From Pseudofrankia sp. DC12 (GTDB lineage: Bacteria; Actinomycetota; Actinomycetes; Frankiales; Frankiaceae): a DNA stretch of 64,000 nucleotides. How positions within the stretch are numbered: the first letter of the stretch is position 1; each line of letters opens with the position of its first letter. Both the position numbers and the translations under genes were made by a program. Shown here piece by piece: positions 59,802 through 64,000 of the stretch. Where the stretch lies: NCBI RefSeq assembly GCF_000966285.1, contig NZ_KQ031391.1, positions 3,922,540 through 3,986,539 on the forward strand, read 5' to 3'. The notes under the pieces are model-generated. The model was given only the letters and a program-made list of their open reading frames with translations. It did no database searches and had not been told where the DNA came from.

Positions 59802-60583
59802 GGAGCACCCGCTCGGGCGAGTGCCGCTGCTCCGTCCTGTGGGTGCAGGGCGTAGCCGACGAGGCGAACGGTTTTGATCAGGGATGGCCCGTGTTGGTCA
59901 AGCTTGCGCCGTAGGTGACCGACGTACGCCTCGACGATGTTCGGAGTCCCGCGGAAGTCCTCGTCCCAGACTGCGTCCAGGATCTGCTGTTTGGACAGCA
60001 CGCGCTGCGCATTGTTGAGGAAGAACGCGAGGAGGCGAAACTCGGTTGCCGTCAGATGGACGGCCACGCCCGCACGCCAGACCTGATGACAGTCCAGGTC
60101 GAGAACGACGTCGTCGCACACCAGCCGCCGGCTTCCTGACGGGGTGGATCCGTCTCGACCTGCCTGGCCGAGCAGTTCCACGGGTGGGGAGGCCATCGAC
60201 ATTGCCCTGCGCCGCATGACCGCATTCGTCCGGGCCACGATCTCCGCCAGGGAGAACGGCTTGGTGATGTAGTCGTCCCCGCCGGCGCCGAGGCCCGTGA
60301 CCTTGTTGGCGAGGTTGCCGCGCGCGGTCAGGAACAGCACGTGGCAGTCCTGACCGGCCGCCCGCAACTGCCGGCACACCTGAACGCCGTCGATGTCAGG
60401 GAGCATCAGGTCGAGGATGACCACGTCCGGGGGCTGTTCCCTGGCCGACTGCAGCGCCGCACGACCCGTGGCGGCTTCGCCGACGTCGAAGCCCTCGTAG
60501 CGCAGCGCAGTCGCGACGGCGTCCCGGATCGAAGGCTCGTCGTCCACGACGAGGACGCGGCCGGTGTTGGCGGGTGCGGGCAC
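59798..60583 (-). CDS. OmpR-family response regulator
   Basis: A protein of 261 residues. The receiver has RVLVVDDEPSI, phospho-Asp in VVILDLMLPDIDG and Lys in YITKPFSLAEIVART. The winged helix has LTATEFRLLAFFLNN, NIVEAYVGHLRRKLDQ and TVRLVGYALHP. GTG 60583 is chosen since the receiver starts only 8 residues later. It is divergent from the DUF3500 gene; a tandem 11-bp box lies between them. Confidence 0.88.
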   Translation of the reverse strand: MPAPANTGRVLVVDDEPSIRDAVATALRYEGFDVGEAATGRAALQSAREQPPDVVILDLMLPDIDGVQVCRQLRAAGQDCHVLFLTARGNLANKVTGLGAGGDDYITKPFSLAEIVARTNAVMRRRAMSMASPPVELLGQAGRDGSTPSGSRRLVCDDVVLDLDCHQVWRAGVAVHLTATEFRLLAFFLNNAQRVLSKQQILDAVWDEDFRGTPNIVEAYVGHLRRKLDQHGPSLIKTVRLVGYALHPQDGAAALARAGAP

Positions 60584-60659
60584 GGGCCCATTGTCGCGTG
60601 GGGCTTCGGGCGCCCGGCAGCCGGTCGGGGTGCCCGCGGGGCCCCTGTCCGTCCCCACG

Positions 60660-60681
60660 TTCAGCCGGCATTCAGCCGTCA
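60660..60681. promoter_or_regulatory. Tandem 11-bp box (OmpR/PhoB type)
   Basis: TTCAGCCGGCA (60660-60670) is followed directly by TTCAGCCGTCA (60671-60681), and another TTCAG starts at 60689. Head-to-tail 11-bp repeats are the usual binding sites of OmpR/PhoB-type dimers. The box lies 77 nt from the regulator start and 74 nt from the DUF3500 start, so it can control both. Confidence 0.7.
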
Positions 60682-60755
60682 GCGGGGGTTCAGAAGTGCT
60701 GCGTACGCTCCCGGAGCGGTACCCCGCCCCGAGCCCGGATGACCAGAGGAGACAC

Positions 60756-61913
60756 ATGTATCGACGCCTTGCCGTCACGTCCTGCGCTTTGATATCGGCG
60801 ACTCTCGTCATTGGGGGCTGCAGTTCAGGTAGTTCCACCACTGCGTCGCCGTCAGCGAGCGCTACAACGCAGTCGAGCAGCAGCCGGAGCGCGGGCGGCG
60901 TGGGCGGAGGTATGCAGCAGGTCACGGCGGTCAACCTCAACACCAACGGAGCAAGCCCCGGCGGGGCGAACACCGCGGAAGTCGTCAAGGCGGTGAACAC
61001 GTTCCTCGCCACGCTCGACGCCACCCAGCGAGGCAAGGTCGAGTACGACTTCTCAAACAACAAGGCGCGGCAGACGTGGTCGAACTTCCCCTCGACCGCC
61101 GTGCCCCGCGAGGGCATCGTCCTGTCCGACCTCAGTGCCAGCCAGCAGAAGGCCGTTGCCACAGTGCTCCAGGTGGCACTGAGCCCCAGCGGCGCCCAGG
61201 AGGACATCGACATCCAGAAGGCCGACGACTATCTGAGCAGCCTCGGGGGCCAGGGCGCGGACGGTTTTGGCAGCCTCAAGGACTACTACATCGCCGTTTA
61301 CGGGCAGCCGTCGACGACGCAGCCGTTCATGGTCCAGTTCGGCGGGCATCACCTGGCCCGAAACCTCACCTACAACGGCGACAAGGTGAGCGAGACTCCG
61401 CAGTTCGTCGGATCCGAGCCGACGTCGTTCCAGTCCGGTGGCATCACGGTCGAGCCGGTGAAGGCCGAGTCGTCAGCCATGTTCGGCATGCTTGCGGCGC
61501 TCGACGACCAGCAGAAGACCGCCGCGCAGATCACGTCGGGGACATTCGACGACCTGGTCATGGGCCCTGGCAAGGACTCGGGGACCTTCCCCGCCTCCGA
61601 GGGGCTGTTGGTGTCACAGTTGAGCGCCGACCAGCAGAAGCTGGTCATCGCGGCGATCCAGGCGTACGTCGGCGACCTCAACGCCCCGGCCGCCACCAAG
61701 CTGATGGCCAAGTACGAGTCCGAGTTGGGCCAGACTCGCATCGGCTGGTCCAGCAACACCAGCCCGAGCGGTGAGAACAGCTATATCCGCATCGACGGCC
61801 CCAGCGTGTGGATCGAGTTCATCAACACCCGCAGCCAGAGCACGCCCGACATCCACTTCCACACGGTCTACCGGGACAAGACCAACGACTACGGCAGCAG
61901 CAAGCCGAGCTGA
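60756..61913 (+). CDS. DUF3500-domain lipoprotein
   Basis: A protein of 385 residues. A lipoprotein signal peptide is clear (MYRRLAVTSCALISATLVIG, lipobox IGGC), followed by a Ser/Thr linker. The DUF3500 domain spans ~70-380: FLATLDATQRGKVEYDFSNN, MVQFGGHHLARNLTYNGDKV, TFPASEGLLVSQLSADQQKL, and PDIHFHTVYRDKTNDYG. Its His-rich motifs (GGHHLA, HFHTVYRD) suggest metal binding, but the family's function is not established. AGAGGAGAC precedes ATG 60756. It is co-transcribed with the HupE-like gene, 2 nt downstream. Confidence 0.85.
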   Translation: MYRRLAVTSCALISATLVIGGCSSGSSTTASPSASATTQSSSSRSAGGVGGGMQQVTAVNLNTNGASPGGANTAEVVKAVNTFLATLDATQRGKVEYDFSNNKARQTWSNFPSTAVPREGIVLSDLSASQQKAVATVLQVALSPSGAQEDIDIQKADDYLSSLGGQGADGFGSLKDYYIAVYGQPSTTQPFMVQFGGHHLARNLTYNGDKVSETPQFVGSEPTSFQSGGITVEPVKAESSAMFGMLAALDDQQKTAAQITSGTFDDLVMGPGKDSGTFPASEGLLVSQLSADQQKLVIAAIQAYVGDLNAPAATKLMAKYESELGQTRIGWSSNTSPSGENSYIRIDGPSVWIEFINTRSQSTPDIHFHTVYRDKTNDYGSSKPS

Positions 61914-61915
61914 CC

Positions 61916-63298
61916 GTGGATCTCGTAGCTGTGCCCCGACCTGCGCGCGGCAACCGCCGCAATTCCCGGCCCGGCCCGCTCCGAACGTGGGCGGCCCGAG
62001 CCGGGATGCTGCTCGCGTGTCTCGCAGCCATGTGGGCAACGGCGACGGTCATGGCACCAACGCGCGCGGACGCGCACCCGCTCAGCACCACGGCGATTCT
62101 GCTTGACGCCGCACCGGGCCGGGTGACCGGCGAGGTCGAGTTGCCCATCGACCGGCTCGCCATCGCTCTCGACCAGCCCCTCACTGCGGCGGCCGTCGTC
62201 CAACCGGCCAAGCTCGAGGAACTCCGCCGCTACCTGCTCAGCCACACCTCCGCGGCCGACCAGAACGGCGCCCGGTGGAGCGTCACAGCCAGCGGCGGCC
62301 GCGTGGAGAACATCGACGGCGTCGACCACCTCGTCTTCGACCTCGTCCTGGCGCCGCCCGACGGCACGGTGCACGACTTCAAGCTCACCTACGACGCGAT
62401 CGTGCACCACTTGCTGTCACACCAGGTCGTCGTCCTGGTGCGCCCGCGCGGCTCCGGCAGCTACACCACCGTAGGAGTGCTCGACTGGCAGCAACACACC
62501 ATCGCCGTACCAGCCGCCGGCGCGACTACCGAGCAGGGTTTCGCGACCGCCGTACACCTGGGCATCCGGCACATCGCCGAAGGCGCCGACCACATCCTTT
62601 TCCTGGTCATGCTCCTGCTGCCGGCACCGCTCCTCGTCCGCCGCGGCCGATGGGTCCGCGCCGACAACCTGCGCCGCAGCTGCTGGCGTGTCATGCACGT
62701 CGTCACTGCCTTCGCCGTCGGGCACTCCATCACCCTCGCCCTCGCGGCCCTCGGCTACATCAGCGCTCCCGCGCGCGTGGTGGAAAGTCTGATCGCCTTG
62801 TCCATCCTGGTCTCCGGCATCCATGCCGTCCGGCCGCTCGTCCCCGGTGGCGAGGCGTGGATCGCCGCCGGGTTCGGGCTCATGCACGGCCTCGCCTTCG
62901 CCGCACTACTCGGCGGCCTCGACCTCGGCCACGGATCCCTGGTCGTCGAGCTGCTGGGATTCAACCTCGGCATCGAACTGACCCAGCTCATGGTGGTCGC
63001 CCTGCTCATGCCGTCACTGATGGTCCTGAGCCGTACCCACATCTACCCGGCGGCACGCCTCATCACCGCCGGCATCGGAATCGTGCTGGCCGCGGCATGG
63101 CTCGCCGAACGCAGCGCCCTGATCCCGAGCAACCCGCTCAACCACGTCTCCGATGCGCTCATCGCGCATCCATTCGTCGTCGCTGGAACCGTCGCGGTCA
63201 CCGCGGCGGTCAGCTGGGCGATACCTGGCCTGCGAGTAGGTCGTGCGGCGGAAAGCCCTCGGTCCGTCCGAGGCGTAACGGGCTCGCTCGATCGGTGA
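61916..63298 (+). CDS. HupE/UreJ-type membrane protein
   Basis: A protein of 460 residues. An N-terminal signal-anchor (ARAGMLLACLAAMWATATVM) precedes a mature start ADAHPLSTTAIL and an extracytoplasmic beta domain to ~205. A HupE/UreJ_2-like membrane domain follows, with VHLGIRHIAEGADHILFLVM, VTAFAVGHSITLALAALGY and AGFGLMHGLAFAALLGGLDL. The His residues inside helices are those thought to carry Ni2+ or Co2+ in HupE. GTG 61916 is chosen because it follows the previous stop by 2 nt. A broken relative lies at 31.2-31.7 kb. Confidence 0.83.
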   Translation: MDLVAVPRPARGNRRNSRPGPLRTWAARAGMLLACLAAMWATATVMAPTRADAHPLSTTAILLDAAPGRVTGEVELPIDRLAIALDQPLTAAAVVQPAKLEELRRYLLSHTSAADQNGARWSVTASGGRVENIDGVDHLVFDLVLAPPDGTVHDFKLTYDAIVHHLLSHQVVVLVRPRGSGSYTTVGVLDWQQHTIAVPAAGATTEQGFATAVHLGIRHIAEGADHILFLVMLLLPAPLLVRRGRWVRADNLRRSCWRVMHVVTAFAVGHSITLALAALGYISAPARVVESLIALSILVSGIHAVRPLVPGGEAWIAAGFGLMHGLAFAALLGGLDLGHGSLVVELLGFNLGIELTQLMVVALLMPSLMVLSRTHIYPAARLITAGIGIVLAAAWLAERSALIPSNPLNHVSDALIAHPFVVAGTVAVTAAVSWAIPGLRVGRAAESPRSVRGVTGSLDR

Positions 63299-63843
63299 CG
63301 CGCAGCTCGATGTCGACGAGCCCGTCGCAAGGCGGAAAAATTCGGGCGAATCGGCAACCATTGGCGATCGCGGATCGACCTCGGTGCCGTCCGGCAGCGT
63401 CCAATAGCACTCGACTCCGCCATCGCCACCGGCTCCGTGCAGCGTCCTGTCATCGGCGAGTCCGGCCGCTTAGGCATTCAGGAACGTCAGCGCAGTTTAT
63501 GCAAGGTGAACCTCGTCGGCGCCGGGTACCCGGCGGTCTCCTCGGCCTTCACGGTCACCTTGAGTGGCTCACGCCTCGGCCTTCGGCCCTCCCTCGGCGC
63601 GCCAGCGCGGGGCGCGTTCCAGCCCCTACGCGGTCACCCAATCCTCACCTCAGCGGCCCAAAGCGTCTGGCACGGTACACGCCGCGGTGTCATCCCGCCT
63701 TGTCTCCCCGCGCGCAATCGTTCGTCTTTTCCTGTTCTCGGCACATTTCGGGCTCTTCGCACTTCGCCGGAGGCCGTGTTCGATCGACGACCCGGAGTCA
63801 CGGTTGCCGCTGACGCCACGTAGCTGGGAGCCGGCCGGCGGCC
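63299..63843. other. Region without a convincing gene
   Basis: About 540 nt after the HupE-like stop. Frames on both strands change often and show no domain. GTCATCGGCGAGTCC- and GGCGCGCCAGCGCGGGGCG-type segments occur but no clear terminator is seen. Confidence 0.45.
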
Positions 63844-63960
63844 TCACGGCTTGAGCACCAGCAGCGTCCTGACCTGGTCCTCCGTTTCGAGCGCCGCGTC
63901 GGCTGCGTCCTCGAACCCCTCGGATGGGCAGCGGATAGTTACCTCGCATCGACCCGTCCC
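63844..63960 (-). pseudogene. Possible C-terminal scrap of a dehydrogenase-like gene
   Basis: Read on the minus strand from just after an in-frame TAA near 63970, the frame gives CPSEGFEDAADAALETEDQV and then RTLLVLKP, ending in a stop at 63844-63846. The pattern (an aromatic residue, a helix, then a strand ending LLVL) is like the C-terminus of medium-chain dehydrogenases, but the piece is ~37 codons and too short to be sure. Confidence 0.3.
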
Positions 63961-64000
63961 GTAGCCGGACGGTTACAGGTTCCGGTCAAGCGCGAAGAGC

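Overview
The window is a 64 kb piece of a very GC-rich actinobacterial chromosome. The evidence is the gene families: a SigK/RskA-type sigma and anti-sigma pair, EgtA/EgtD, a HelD/HelR helicase, MocR, DUF5753-XRE, a DesA3-type desaturase with its reductase, and a FadE19/MaoC/CitE trio. GTG starts are frequent, and several genes have a TANNNT hexamer 6-7 nt before the start codon, as in leaderless actinobacterial transcripts. A Frankia-like organism is my inference; no rRNA or marker gene proves it. The high GC produces long open frames opposite many real genes, and these are left out.

Layout. 1-13 kb: a partial sensor-domain protein, small metabolic enzymes (DUF3052, amidohydrolase, Nudix, PNPOx-like, VOC, methyltransferase), an unusual M50 protease-SRPBCC fusion, an IS5 remnant, helR, and an ECF sigma/anti-sigma pair. 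13-21 kb: a co-directional block of OmpR regulator, histidine kinase, GT2-GtrA glycosyltransferase and GT39 glycosyltransferase, closed by a strong terminator. 21-37 kb: a LysR/PLP-dehydratase divergon with a perfect dyad operator, acyl-CoA catabolism genes (MaoC, FadE19-like, CitE-like), a phosphodiesterase, an amidohydrolase, tatA, nei, SDRs, a wax-synthase-like acyltransferase, an FKBP and an XRE regulator. 37-41 kb: egtA-egtD without egtB or egtC between them, then a tiny secreted protein. 41-44 kb: two near-identical cold-shock genes with a shared leader flank an antisense sigma-70 gene. 44-50 kb: desaturase and reductase, a truncated DUF4062 gene, and a MocR/AhpD divergon with periodic operator repeats.

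50-55.3 kb is an accessory, decaying region. It holds PKD and GGDEF remnants, a Ser/Thr kinase, a frameshifted and truncated SAM-methyltransferase joined to a short 16S-rRNA-like sequence, an excisionase-like HTH gene, a translationally coupled membrane-protein/SepF-like pair in lower-GC DNA, and epoxide-hydrolase and MarR remnants. 55-64 kb: TetR, a CPA1 antiporter, and a two-component system divergent from a DUF3500 lipoprotein and HupE/UreJ-like membrane protein. The shared intergenic region of that system carries an 11-bp tandem OmpR-type box.

The best candidates for something undescribed are the SepF-like/TM pair (53.9-54.4 kb), the two-component/DUF3500/HupE module (58.3-63.3 kb), whose HupE-type partner has a broken relative at 31 kb, and the M50-SRPBCC fusion (6.5-7.6 kb).
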